Made by a program: the position numbers and the translations under genes
The notes under the pieces: generated by a model
What the model was told of the DNA's origin: nothing
Seen by the model: the letters and a program-made list of their open reading frames with translations, nothing else
Databases searched by the model: none
Part shown: positions 1 to 7,823 of the stretch, piece by piece
How positions within the stretch are numbered: the stretch's first letter is position 1
How the letters are laid out: every line of letters begins with the position of its first letter
Assembly (NCBI GenBank): GCA_938003575.1
Contig: CALKYG010000122.1
Span: forward strand, 1-20,087
Source of the DNA: an uncultured Alphaproteobacteria bacterium
Lineage (GTDB): Bacteria; Pseudomonadota; Alphaproteobacteria; Caulobacterales; Parvularculaceae
Direction: 5' to 3'
Length of the DNA: 20,087 nucleotides

Positions 1-1
1 C

Positions 2-295
2 GAGTGGGGTGGTGCAGCTTTTCTGGATGGTGGTGAAGTGCGAAGCTCGGGCGTGCTCGGCGGAACTGATACCGACTCCAACCCAGCACTAGAAGCGTTC
101 CTATCTGATCATTATGCAGACATTCTAGGGTACATCCATAACCATCCATCTCAAAGCTATTTTTCTCCCGCTGATCGTCGAACAGCAAATGAAATAACCT
201 ACTATTCAGGAAGAAACCCACTCTTGAAGGGCTATGACGAACTGAATGTCGTATGCCTGTTGTATACCGAGCTAAAAGGCGTCACCCCTTGTTGA
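2..295 (+). CDS. C-terminal fragment of a JAB/DUF4329-like metalloprotease-fold protein
   Basis: The reading frame is open at the left edge of the window, so only the C-terminal end (about 97 residues) is seen, and any ATG inside it is not the true start. It begins with EWGGAAF and contains GYIHNHPSQSYFSPADRR. That gives an upstream Glu followed by H-N-H-P-x5-S-x2-D, the metal-binding signature of JAB/MPN-fold peptidases and of the DUF4329 domain that commonly ends RHS and other polymorphic-toxin proteins. The motif residues look intact. The fragment ends 19 bp before the next gene, which encodes an exported small protein, the usual toxin/immunity order. DNA here is clearly more AT-rich than the rest of the window, suggesting separate acquisition. 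Fold assignment is fairly safe; a toxin role is inference because the N-terminal carrier part is off-window. Confidence 0.7.
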   Translation, partial: EWGGAAFLDGGEVRSSGVLGGTDTDSNPALEAFLSDHYADILGYIHNHPSQSYFSPADRRTANEITYYSGRNPLLKGYDELNVVCLLYTELKGVTPC

Positions 296-314
296 GAAAG
301 TAAAGGTAAAGAAG

Positions 315-836
315 ATGTCTCCAATGCCGGGTGCAGACTCGAGGATATGGTTTATTACAATTGCCTTGGCGATGACATTTTTTGGATGGAGTTGCTCGTT
401 GGCGGATGAAAAGCCACAAGTTAGCCTACGCCATTATCCTGCCGTGCACGTACAAAATCATCAATTCCTTTGCAAAGCAGAAAACGCCGAGTTTGTCCTT
501 CGATCGGAGTGGAAACCCGATGGTGGATATCCAGAAATCGAATTCGTTTCGGCCGAATTCAATGGGCGCGATACCCCTGTTTCGCAGGAAATTCATGATA
601 TTTTTGAAAACTTAGTCAATGTCAAACTTGTTTCAGGAGAATGCACCGATCAACTAGGTTCCATTGGTGTTGTCCTAACTAGCGATACAAAAATTAAGGG
701 ATCGCCCGAGGTACGCTTGTATTTCCATTTGACTAGTACTGAAGTCAAATTTTACGAACTGGTCTGCGGAACAGTAAATACGACTGATAGTTACCCGGAA
801 GAAATATCCAATCTGTGTAAGGAAAAACCCAAATGA
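315..836 (+). CDS. Small exported protein, candidate immunity protein
   Basis: I do not recognise this 173-aa protein. Residues about 10-30 form a hydrophobic stretch (IWFITIALAMTFFGW) followed by CSLA and then a charged mature start, which fits a Sec signal peptide with cleavage after SLA. The Cys is not in a convincing lipobox. The mature part is acidic, mixed alpha/beta in appearance, and contains several Cys residues (FLCKAE, SGECTD, LVCGTV, NLCKEK), consistent with disulfides in the periplasm. Codon and base use are AT-rich, like the preceding JAB-domain fragment and unlike everything downstream. Position directly behind that fragment suggests a cognate immunity protein acting in the envelope. 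Only a weak ribosome site precedes the chosen ATG; the ATG three codons later is also possible. Confidence 0.7.
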   Translation: MSPMPGADSRIWFITIALAMTFFGWSCSLADEKPQVSLRHYPAVHVQNHQFLCKAENAEFVLRSEWKPDGGYPEIEFVSAEFNGRDTPVSQEIHDIFENLVNVKLVSGECTDQLGSIGVVLTSDTKIKGSPEVRLYFHLTSTEVKFYELVCGTVNTTDSYPEEISNLCKEKPK

Positions 837-1079
837 GCCGTTCCGCGCGAATTTGCTGCGGCCGTTGAGTTGCTTCGCCGCGCCGAAATCCATCGGCCCA
901 TCCGTTTCTTCGCCGATGCACTTTTGAGGAACAGTTCTCATTGGGAAATAAGCGGCATAGACGGGAGCAGAAGCGGCGCGCCGACGAGTGCTGCGGATGG
1001 CCGGTTTGAACTGAACCGGGTCAGCCTCTCGGATAACGTAATCTTTCCTTCGCAAATTGACTTCGGCGGCCATTGTCAC
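675..1079 (-). pseudogene. Probable truncated ORF downstream of the methyltransferase
   Basis: This frame starts at a GTG that overlaps the stop of the upstream methyltransferase (GTGA junction), an arrangement typical of translationally coupled genes, and it begins MTMAAEVNLRRKDY. About the first 80 codons lie in GC-rich DNA like the rest of the block. The remaining codons run antisense through the AT-rich exported-protein gene and are unlikely to be native. I read this as the beginning of a gene whose tail was replaced when the AT-rich segment arrived, with the junction near 836-860. The product is not recognised. It may also be a chance ORF. Confidence 0.3.
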
Positions 1080-1750
1080 GCTTGAAACACCGCCAGCGAC
1101 TGTCCGAGCGGGGAGACGTTCTCAATCCGCCGAACGCCAAAGCCCGTGCGGCGCGCCCATTCGGCGATTGTTTCGACGGAGTAGCCGACATTTGGCGCGT
1201 AGAGCGTACGCCTCAGGAAACGCTTTTTCCAATCGCTTTTCAGCATTCGCTCATGGGCGGCGACGGAAGAGTCGAGAAACGAGAATACGGCTACGCCGCC
1301 CGGCGCCAACACGCGCCGCATTTCACGGAGATAGTCGAGGCAAGCCGCTTCCGGGAGGTGCGTGAAGAGCGAGAATGCGGCGCAAGCCATCGCCTCTCCG
1401 TCTCCGCAAGGTATCGCCGATCGGGACACAATCTCAAATCTCCAGTCAGGTCGGCTCGATTGCTCTCGCGCGAATTCGAGCAATTCTGGAACGACATCGA
1501 CCCCCAGATAGCGAAGTCGGGGATATTCTTTCAGTTGCGCCGCCAGGCGCCCCGCGCCGCACCCGATATCGACGACGAAACCGTCTTCCGCAAGCCCTTC
1601 CATGAACAGAATATCACGCTCGATCCTGCCAATTTTCTCAAAGGCGTCGCCAACTGACGCCTCGAACGCGCGCGTGCGGTCGCCCTTCAGAAGCCGCTGG
1701 AAAAGAACCGCGCGCCGGTAGTCGGAGCCGTAACCGCCGATCAGAGACAT
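1076..1750 (-). CDS. Class I SAM-dependent methyltransferase
   Basis: The protein has about 224 residues. The SAM-binding motif I is VDIGCGAGRLAAQL, followed by the acidic strand end YLGVDVVPELLEFAREQ, then the motif IV region ACAAFSLFTHLPEAACLDYLREMRRVLAPGGVAVFSFLD. This is a standard Methyltransf_11/25-type Rossmann fold. I chose the ATG giving MSLIGGYGSDYRRA because GGAAG lies a proper distance upstream; the longer reading adds an Arg-rich N-terminus that looks non-coding. The substrate is unknown. It is the last intact gene of a minus-strand block with a second methyltransferase, a dioxygenase and a membrane protein, which suggests decoration of a glycan, lipid or small metabolite. Confidence 0.85.
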   Translation of the reverse strand: MSLIGGYGSDYRRAVLFQRLLKGDRTRAFEASVGDAFEKIGRIERDILFMEGLAEDGFVVDIGCGAGRLAAQLKEYPRLRYLGVDVVPELLEFAREQSSRPDWRFEIVSRSAIPCGDGEAMACAAFSLFTHLPEAACLDYLREMRRVLAPGGVAVFSFLDSSVAAHERMLKSDWKKRFLRRTLYAPNVGYSVETIAEWARRTGFGVRRIENVSPLGQSLAVFQA

Positions 1751-1866
1751 AGATTTGCTTCCAGGAGACTTCGAAATTTCGCGATCGTAACCGCGTGCGC
1801 ACTGTCTGTCACGGCGCCTCAAGCGGATTGACCGCTCCCGGAAGAAGAAGAGGACAATTCACCCCC

Positions 1867-3078
1867 TCACGCCGCCTTTGCAAGAACCAGGCTGAACGGC
1901 AGGAAAGTGAGCGCCAGATTCGTGTGGGTGAAGAGGCCGTGAATCTGCGAATGGTTGCTCAGGATCTCGTACCAGAGGAACGGGGACAGCGCGATCAGCG
2001 CGATCGCCGGCACTCTCTTCATGAGCGCGGAAAAGCGGGCGCGGCCGCCGCGCCGCAGGAACGGCGCGATGAAAAACGTGACAATCGCAAGGCCGCCCCA
2101 AAGGCCCTTGAACGCTTCGAAATTTTCAAGCGTCGCGGCGCCGATGAAATGCTTCACCGATTCATAATCGCCGTTGAGCCGGAACGCAGCGGTCTTCGCG
2201 AATTCGGTCCAGACATCCGGGCCCAAAACCGCCGCGGCGATCGCGGGCTTCATCAGCCAGATCCCGGCATAACCTATGGTCCAGAAGAGAGCGATGAGGG
2301 CGAGACGCGATACCTGTTCCCACCGCGCTACCGGGCCATCCCTCATCGCCATCAGAAAATAGAGCGCCGCAGGATAACCGAAGATGAGCAGCGGCGTCGC
2401 GAGGAGATCGAGATAGGCGGTCGCGGCCCCGGCGAAATAAAAGAGGAGAAAGGGGCGCCGGTCGCCCGTCCAGTTCGTGCGGACGATGACGTTCGCCGCG
2501 ACGAGCATGACCATCCATGGCGCGGCTTTTGTCCATAACTCAAAAGAGCTCGAATAATTGACGAAGAAAAAGGGGAGGAGCGCGGCGAAGGCGAAGCGCG
2601 CGCCGGCTCTTCGCGCAAGGCCGAGCGCAAGGAAGCCGAACAGGATCGCCATCGCGTTGAACGTTAGCATCCTGACGTCGTGATAGGGAAAAAGCGCGAG
2701 CAGCGGGCGGGAGATCGCGGCGTAGCCATGCCAGTAATTCGTATAATCTCCCGCGCCGGACGGGTCGCCGCGTTCGACGAAAGCGAGGAGCGTCGGACAA
2801 TCATAGATGACCGGTGAGAGAATCGCCGCTTCCAGAAGCGAAGCCCTTTCCGCATCCGCAAGGCCGTAACTGACGCCGATGCACTCCGTGCCGACATCGA
2901 TTTTGCGGCCGGAAAAAGAATGAATGCGCGGATGTTCGAACAGCGCCGCATCCTCGGCGATATGGTCGGCGATCGGCTTGTCCGGCAGGGCGAGAGCCGC
3001 CGCCAGCAGGAGCAGGAGCGCGCCCGCGAGAAGCGGCGTCAAAGCGATTGCGATTGCGGCTTTTCTTGCGGCTGTCAT
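1867..3078 (-). CDS. Multi-pass membrane protein of unknown function
   Basis: This 403-aa protein opens with a hydrophobic segment (AIAIALTPLLAGALLLLLAAALAL), then has a roughly 100-residue region likely outside the membrane, followed by many hydrophobic helices (for example LFGFLALGLA, FAFAALLPFFFVNY, FLLFYFAGAATAYLDLLATPLLIFGYPAALYFL). The layout, one N-terminal helix, a periplasmic loop and then a helix-rich body, is reminiscent of GT-C glycosyltransferases or of uncharacterised polysaccharide-locus membrane proteins, but I see no diagnostic motif. A GGGGGAG ribosome site sits just before the ATG. It lies 58 bp after the dioxygenase gene on the same strand, so co-transcription is likely. 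Function is left open. Confidence 0.8.
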   Translation of the reverse strand: MTAARKAAIAIALTPLLAGALLLLLAAALALPDKPIADHIAEDAALFEHPRIHSFSGRKIDVGTECIGVSYGLADAERASLLEAAILSPVIYDCPTLLAFVERGDPSGAGDYTNYWHGYAAISRPLLALFPYHDVRMLTFNAMAILFGFLALGLARRAGARFAFAALLPFFFVNYSSSFELWTKAAPWMVMLVAANVIVRTNWTGDRRPFLLFYFAGAATAYLDLLATPLLIFGYPAALYFLMAMRDGPVARWEQVSRLALIALFWTIGYAGIWLMKPAIAAAVLGPDVWTEFAKTAAFRLNGDYESVKHFIGAATLENFEAFKGLWGGLAIVTFFIAPFLRRGGRARFSALMKRVPAIALIALSPFLWYEILSNHSQIHGLFTHTNLALTFLPFSLVLAKAA

Positions 3079-3136
3079 TCTCCCCCTCTATCCCGTTCGT
3101 CGCCGCGCCGGTCATCCCCGCCGCGGCGAGGTTGAA

Positions 3137-4228
3137 TCACCGGAACCTTTCCGTGAAAGGGCGCGCCGCCCGCGCGACGCCGATGAGGCCGGTTCTGATC
3201 AGCGCGCGTTTCATCCATTGACGGAGATCGCCTGAGAGGGCGCCGATGGCGCTGGGCGAAAGATGCGTCGCACGATGGTGCGTTGCTCCGGGCAGAACGT
3301 CAGCGAGCGGCCGACCGCAATAGCGGTTCTCCAACTCGCGACCCGTTGTTATGTCGATCATCCGGCGGAAATAGATGTTCCCGGTCGCGATGTCCGACCA
3401 CATGGGCGTCAGATAAAGGCAATCCTCGCCGTAGTAGTGCGTGACTTGCGACCACCGCGTCGCCTCGGGATTGCGCTGGCGCCCGCCGCCATGCAGGAGG
3501 TTCGCCGCCCAGATCAGCGCTTCGCCCTTTTTTGGAGTGAAATGCGACGGTCGGACGCCGTGTTCGGCCACGAGCGCGTTCCAGTAGTCGTGATAGATTG
3601 TCTGGTTCGGCGGGGCGTTCCGTCCGGCGACGCAAAGCCCGATCGTTTCGTTGTCGACAATCGGCCATTTATGACTGCCCGGAAAATAGACCAGCGGCCC
3701 TGCATCCACGGCGACGTCTTCAAGCGCCACCCAGACCCCGCACATGAAGCGCTGAGGGACGGTCGAGAAATGAACCGCGTCCGAATGGTAATACTGCTGG
3801 GTGCTGACGGGGAAATTCAGCGTCTGGAACGGCCGCATGGGCCGCCCGTAAAGCCGCGACAGAAGGCTTTGCACGATTTCATTGCAAGCGATGCGTTTTA
3901 CATTCGCGTTGAATGTCCAGCAGTCCGCTTCACGCATGCCGTCGCCCGACGCCCAGCCGGTCTCCCGCCATCTACGCCAGTCGAATCGCGGATGAAGCGC
4001 GGTCCTAATGTCGGCAGCGACGCGGTCAAAATCAGGGTCGGGAAATCTGATGACAGCGTAGCCGTCCTGGTTCAGCCGCCGCGCGATATCCAGAATATCG
4101 GGCTCCGGAAAGTACGCGTTTGCAAATCGCTCGAAAAACGGGGATTCAATCAGTGGAATCCCGGGTGCGAGGCGCGCATATCGCGCGGCCTCAGCATCAA
4201 CTCCGCCGTCGCTCGCCGCTGCGTTCAT
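3137..4228 (-). CDS. Phytanoyl-CoA dioxygenase (PhyH)-like Fe(II)/2-oxoglutarate oxygenase
   Basis: The 363-aa product carries the facial triad and co-substrate residues of the PhyH family: YYHSDAVHF (H-x-D metal ligands) in mid-protein, GPLVYFPGSHKWP (family-typical loop), then GEALIWAANLLHGGG (distal His ligand) and ATRWSQVTHYY with the Arg expected to bind 2-oxoglutarate. Such enzymes hydroxylate or halogenate small molecules, lipids or amino acids; the substrate here cannot be told. I start at the ATG giving MNAAASDGG; an upstream in-frame start would add an Arg-rich tail. Neighbours are a methyltransferase upstream and a membrane protein downstream on the same strand, so it probably modifies the same compound as they do. 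Confidence 0.85.
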   Translation of the reverse strand: MNAAASDGGVDAEAARYARLAPGIPLIESPFFERFANAYFPEPDILDIARRLNQDGYAVIRFPDPDFDRVAADIRTALHPRFDWRRWRETGWASGDGMREADCWTFNANVKRIACNEIVQSLLSRLYGRPMRPFQTLNFPVSTQQYYHSDAVHFSTVPQRFMCGVWVALEDVAVDAGPLVYFPGSHKWPIVDNETIGLCVAGRNAPPNQTIYHDYWNALVAEHGVRPSHFTPKKGEALIWAANLLHGGGRQRNPEATRWSQVTHYYGEDCLYLTPMWSDIATGNIYFRRMIDITTGRELENRYCGRPLADVLPGATHHRATHLSPSAIGALSGDLRQWMKRALIRTGLIGVARAARPFTERFR

Positions 4229-4342
4229 TCTAGATCGTTCCGCCGTCGTTCGATCGCTGCCTGGCGGCCGACGCGCGAAGCGCAGGATGCGTCTTCCGCG
4301 CACGGTTGGACCGGCGCTGCGAGTGTTGGCGCGAGAGCGGTT

Positions 4343-5053
4343 TCAAGTTCGATTCCCTTCGAGCTTGCGGATCGCAACCTGTTTGAACGCCCAAAGAGGT
4401 TCATAGAGGCCGCGATAGCCGGTCAGGAACTGGTCGATTGCAAGCTTTGGCACGAGCCGCCCATATTCGGCCCGCCGCCACAGATAATCGTCCCAGATGA
4501 GGACCCCGCCGGGTTTCAAGAGCCGCCAGGCGTATTGGTTGTCAACGACGACGTCGGCATAGGCGTGCGACCCGTCGACGAAGACGATATCGAAGCGCTC
4601 GCCCGCTTCGAGAAGCCGGGGGAGGACAAAGTGGGAATATCCCCTGATCGGCCTTATCCGCTCGCCGAATTCGGCGACATTTCGACGGAAGGATTCTTCG
4701 GCGCGCTGAATGTCCCTCATCTCGGCATATTCAACCCACGGGTCGACGCAGGTGATGCGCGCATTCGGAAAAAAGCGTGCGGCGAAGGAGGTCGTGCGTC
4801 CCTCGAACGCGCCGATCTCCAGCATTTCCTGTACGGAAGAGCTTTCAGCGCTCAAAGCGTTCGCCCAGAACGGATGAGCGGTGGTCTTCGCGCTTTGGTC
4901 AAAGACCGTCCCGGGCGCCGCCGTCGCCGCTTCGCCGTAAAGCCTGAAGATTCGTCCGCTTCGAAACGCCGTCGCGAGCGCGACGCCGCGGATCGCCGCG
5001 TGAAAGCCCGCAAGCCGGCGCCAAAAGGTCAACTTCGCCCAGACCGGCTTCAT
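4343..5053 (-). CDS. Class I SAM-dependent methyltransferase (Methyltransf_24 type)
   Basis: This 236-aa protein shows motif I as MLEIGAFEGRTTSFAARFFPN, then ITCVDPWVEY with the acidic residue expected to bind the SAM ribose, FDIVFVDGSHAYADVVVDNQYAWRLLKPGGVLIWDDYLW covering motifs III and IV with the DG.H signature, and a basic C-terminus. The VDGSHAY...D...LKPGGVLIWDD pattern is typical of the Methyltransf_24 family often found in capsule, O-antigen and glycolipid loci. It is the first gene of the minus-strand block and faces away from gspH, so its promoter should lie in 5054-5312. The gap to the downstream dioxygenase is 114 bp. Confidence 0.87.
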   Translation of the reverse strand: MKPVWAKLTFWRRLAGFHAAIRGVALATAFRSGRIFRLYGEAATAAPGTVFDQSAKTTAHPFWANALSAESSSVQEMLEIGAFEGRTTSFAARFFPNARITCVDPWVEYAEMRDIQRAEESFRRNVAEFGERIRPIRGYSHFVLPRLLEAGERFDIVFVDGSHAYADVVVDNQYAWRLLKPGGVLIWDDYLWRRAEYGRLVPKLAIDQFLTGYRGLYEPLWAFKQVAIRKLEGNRT

Positions 5054-5312
5054 CTTTGCTTGCTACGCGCCTGACTTATCTTGTGCTGCACTTGCGGGCA
5101 GGCACACCGTTGGGGGTTTTATTAGCCGAAAGTGAAGCGGTTTGATATAGAGATTTTTGGCGCCGCCAGCTCCGTTCAAGGCGACCGCAGAGGGGATATC
5201 TTGTTCCATATGAGACGGAAAACGGCCAATTCCGCCGATCCTTCCAAAGGCCGGCGTGCCAGAACCCGGATGCCCCCTTGAGCGCCAGGCCGGCCGTCGC
5301 CAAACTGGTCAA

Positions 5313-5753
5313 ATGCGCAATCGCCAAAAGGGTCTTACGCTCTTTGAACTTCTCGTCGTACTCGCGGTTTTGGCTTTCGCGGCGGCCGTCGCCGCGCCGG
5401 CGTTCGGCGGCTCGAGCGGAGCGCTGGAAGCGAAAGCGCTCGCTGGTGCGATCGCTGGCGAACTGAAACTCGCCCGCTCGCGCGCCGTCGGGTCCGCCGA
5501 GATCGCGACGGTCTACCTCGACAGCGAAGCCAAACGCTATCGCAGCGACGCAGCGTCCGATTGGACGCCGATCAGCACAAAACTCTCGATCGCATTTTCC
5601 TCCGCCGCGCCTGCGGCGCGCGACACCGGCGCCATTCTCTATTATCCTGACGGCAGCTCGTCGGGCGGCGAGGTCGCAGTCGCCGTGAAGGGCGGCGTCT
5701 GGATTGTGAGGGCGGCGCTCAATGGCAAAGTCTCCGTGGATGAGGAGCGATAG
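5313..5753 (+). CDS. gspH: Type II secretion minor pseudopilin GspH-like
   Basis: A prepilin leader MRNRQKG precedes the processed N-terminus LTLFELLVVLAVLAFAAAVAAPAF: Gly at -1, Glu at +5 and a roughly 20-residue hydrophobic helix, the class III signal cut and N-methylated by prepilin peptidase. The following region (ALAGAIAGELKLARSRAVGSAEIATVYLD) matches the start of the GspH globular domain. The protein is 146 aa from the chosen ATG; a longer reading would put about 19 non-leader residues in front of the prepilin signal. Its end overlaps the start of gspI. In the secretion machine GspH is a minor component of the inner-membrane pseudopilus. It is the first gene of this run: no gspG or other core gene is seen upstream. 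Confidence 0.85.
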   Translation: MRNRQKGLTLFELLVVLAVLAFAAAVAAPAFGGSSGALEAKALAGAIAGELKLARSRAVGSAEIATVYLDSEAKRYRSDAASDWTPISTKLSIAFSSAAPAARDTGAILYYPDGSSSGGEVAVAVKGGVWIVRAALNGKVSVDEER

Positions 5754-6147
5754 GAGCGCCGGCGCTGAGCGCGGGTTCACGCTGGTCGAAGTTCTGATCG
5801 CGACCGCCATTTTCAGCTTTTCAATCGGCGCCCTTTTTTCCGTTTATTCAAACGTTGTCATCGCGAGCGTGGCCGCGAAGGAACGCGCGACGGCGCGCCT
5901 TCATCTCCAGTCGCTCCTCGCCGAGATCGGCGTGACGCGCCCGCTTACGCAGCAGGAACGGTCCGGGCGATTCGGCGACGGTTATTCCTGGCGCATCGAG
6001 ATTGAGCCCTACGGAACGAGCGCGGAGCGCGCCGCCGCGCCCATCGCCGCTTGGAACGTGACAGCGAGCGTCGAATGGTCAAGCCGCGGGAAGACGCGCT
6101 CGCTGTCGCTGTCGACCGTGAAGCTTGGTGGAGGTGCGAAGTCATGA
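5740..6147 (+). CDS. gspI: Type II secretion minor pseudopilin GspI
   Basis: A short leader MRSDRSAGAERG is followed by FTLVEVLIATAIFSFSIGALFSVYS, a textbook prepilin N-terminus with Phe at +1 and Glu at +5. At about 135 aa the length fits GspI, as does the QSLLAEIG region after the helix. The start overlaps the end of gspH, and its stop overlaps the gspJ start (ATGA), so translation is probably coupled. An ATG six codons upstream is possible but would lengthen the leader. GspI forms the core of the pseudopilus tip with GspJ and GspK. Confidence 0.85.
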   Translation: MRSDRSAGAERGFTLVEVLIATAIFSFSIGALFSVYSNVVIASVAAKERATARLHLQSLLAEIGVTRPLTQQERSGRFGDGYSWRIEIEPYGTSAERAAAPIAAWNVTASVEWSSRGKTRSLSLSTVKLGGGAKS

Positions 6148-6794
6148 TGCGCCGCCGCGCCGCATGCCGGGGATTCACGCTTGTTGAAGCGTTGATCGCG
6201 ACCTCGCTGATTGCGCTTCTCGGCGTCATGATCCTCGTCAGCATGCGGACCGGATTCCGGATGTGGGCGCGCTCGGGTTCGCTCGCTGCTGACATTGAAG
6301 AAACAGCGTTCGCGCAAGGGTTCCTGCGCCGCGCGATTGAAGGCGCCTATCCGCGGCTGAAACCCGAGGGCGCCGGCGCCGTCGATTTCGACGGCGACTC
6401 CGTGGGACTGGAATTCCTGGGACCGAGCCTCTCCGCCATCGCCGTCGCGGGGCGGGTCAGATATCGAATTACCGTCGAGACGGGCGAGGAAGGCGACGCT
6501 CTTATTTTATCGCTCCGGCCGGAATTCGGGCAGGCCAGCGCGGCGGATGCCGACGAAACGCTTCTTCGCGGCGCCCGCTCAATCCGGATTTCCTATCTCG
6601 CTTATGGATCTTCCGAATGGGCCGACAATTGGCGCGACGAAGGCGCCATGCCTGACCTCATCCGAATTTCGGTTGAATTTTCGGACAACGACCTGCGTCA
6701 TTGGCCGGAATTTGTCGTCCGCCCTCTCATCAGCGCCGATGTCGATTGCCGCCTCGACCCGCTGACCAGAGGATGCAAGGGGCGGCGGCGATGA
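6144..6794 (+). CDS. gspJ: Type II secretion minor pseudopilin GspJ
   Basis: The ATG of the ATGA overlap with gspI gives a leader MMRRRAACRG followed by FTLVEALIATSLIALLGVMILVSM, with Gly at -1 and Glu at +5. A GGAGG ribosome site lies just upstream. The 216-aa length and the later strand-rich part (RYRITVETGE, ARSIRISYL, PDLIRISVEF) agree with GspJ, including the usual W-rich, polar segment before the final strand (EWADNWRDEG). Its stop overlaps the start of gspK, again by ATGA. GspJ joins GspI and GspK in the tip complex that starts pseudopilus assembly. Confidence 0.87.
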   Translation: MMRRRAACRGFTLVEALIATSLIALLGVMILVSMRTGFRMWARSGSLAADIEETAFAQGFLRRAIEGAYPRLKPEGAGAVDFDGDSVGLEFLGPSLSAIAVAGRVRYRITVETGEEGDALILSLRPEFGQASAADADETLLRGARSIRISYLAYGSSEWADNWRDEGAMPDLIRISVEFSDNDLRHWPEFVVRPLISADVDCRLDPLTRGCKGRRR

Positions 6795-7627
6795 AGGGAC
6801 GCATGAGGCAATCCGGCTATGCGTTGATCGCGGTGCTTTGGGCGGCCGCACTGCTGTCGCTCGTCGCCGCGACCATGATTGCGCAAAGCCGTATTGCGAT
6901 ACGTATCGAGCGCAACGAGTGGCGCCGGCTTGAGTTCGCTGCTCTCGCCGAGGCGGCCGTCAATAGGGCCGTTCTGGCCTTGCTTTCGAAAGGCGGCGGC
7001 GATCCCGCCTTGCTGTCCGGCGCGCCGATGGTCTTCGAGATTGCGGGGACAAACGTTGAAGCGGCGATCCAGGACGAAACCGGCAAAGCCGACATCAATG
7101 AGGTCGACAGTCGGACTTTGGATGCGCTGCTGAGGGCGGCTGGCGTTCCGCAGGATCGGTCCGCAGCGCTTGCAGCGGAAATCGTGCGCTGGCGCGAACC
7201 TGAAAACACGGGCGTGAAGGAGGGCGCGGCCGCGCGCCGTTTCCGGAGATTCCAGTCGATCGATGAGCTGCTTCTCGTCCCGGGGATCGACGCCGCGCTT
7301 TTCAACAGATTGCGCCAAGGGGTGACAGTCTATTCACAAACAGCGTCTATTACGCCGGAAGTCGCCGCCGAATTCGTGTTGCGCGCCTTCATGCCGGGCG
7401 AGACCGCGCGGATCGAAGCAATTTTGGCTGAGCGGTCGTTGAAAGCCGATATCGCCGCTGCGCAGGTCAGCGTTCAATCCGGCGATATCGCCATGCTTAA
7501 CGGCCGGGCTTTCACCATCAACGTGACGCTGCAGGACGGCGGGCGGCGCCGAACCCTTGAAACAGTCGTCCGGATTACCGGCGATCCGCAGCAGCCATAT
7601 TGGACATTGAACAGGACCGGGTTCTGA
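6791..7627 (+). CDS. gspK: Type II secretion minor pseudopilin GspK
   Basis: From the overlapping ATG the protein is 278 aa. Its leader MKGRMRQSG precedes YALIAVLWAAALLSLVAATMI; the +5 residue after the Gly is not Glu, which is the known exception for GspK as the tip subunit. The middle has the helical insert with helix-hairpin-helix-like features typical of GspK (ETGKADINEVDSRTLDALLRAAGV and SIDELLLVPGIDAALFNRLRQGVTVYS), a pattern diagnostic for this family. The C-terminal part returns to the pilin-like sheet. The usual downstream genes gspL and gspM do not follow: recognisable secretion sequence stops at this gene's stop codon. Confidence 0.88.
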   Translation: MKGRMRQSGYALIAVLWAAALLSLVAATMIAQSRIAIRIERNEWRRLEFAALAEAAVNRAVLALLSKGGGDPALLSGAPMVFEIAGTNVEAAIQDETGKADINEVDSRTLDALLRAAGVPQDRSAALAAEIVRWREPENTGVKEGAAARRFRRFQSIDELLLVPGIDAALFNRLRQGVTVYSQTASITPEVAAEFVLRAFMPGETARIEAILAERSLKADIAAAQVSVQSGDIAMLNGRAFTINVTLQDGGRRRTLETVVRITGDPQQPYWTLNRTGF

Positions 7628-7629
7628 AG

Positions 7630-7790
7630 ACGGGGAGTGCTGGTTCGGCGATCATGTCGCGGGCGGCGTCGTGCAAGGCGTTCGATCAGTTGTGCGCAGC
7701 AGCCTCGTACAGGTCGAAAGCGCCCGTGAAATATGATCGTGCCGATTTCCCGCAGCTTGTCTTCAAACAGGGTCTGCGGATCAAATCGAA
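7630..7790 (-). pseudogene. Possible degenerate coding remnant
   Basis: On the minus strand two adjacent frames together read like protein: FDPQTLFEDKLREIGTIIFH, then after a one-base shift GAFDLYEAAAHN, a TGA, and SNALHDAARDMIAEPALPV. The text is amphipathic and plausible, but needs one frameshift and one stop to be joined, and I do not recognise the family. It runs toward the end of gspK and lies behind a small ORF on the same strand, so both may be remains of one lost gene at the border between the secretion genes and the mobile element. Weak evidence; could be chance. Confidence 0.25.
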
Positions 7791-7823
7791 ATCACGCCAT
7801 CATCAAGATGCTTTGAAAATCAC

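Noticed and set aside
4347..4366. TTCGATTCC-like T-loop sequence suggesting a tRNA
   Set aside because: It lies inside the methyltransferase reading frame, and no anticodon arm or acceptor stem can be built around it.
3263..5074. Long plus-strand open frame of 603 codons
   Set aside because: It is antisense to the PhyH-like and methyltransferase genes, which have clear motifs. The frame is a by-product of GC-rich codon use, and its translation is Arg/Pro-rich with no domain.
5076..5810. Minus-strand frame of 244 codons opposite gspH
   Set aside because: The plus strand encodes a clear prepilin here. The antisense translation is Arg-rich and featureless.
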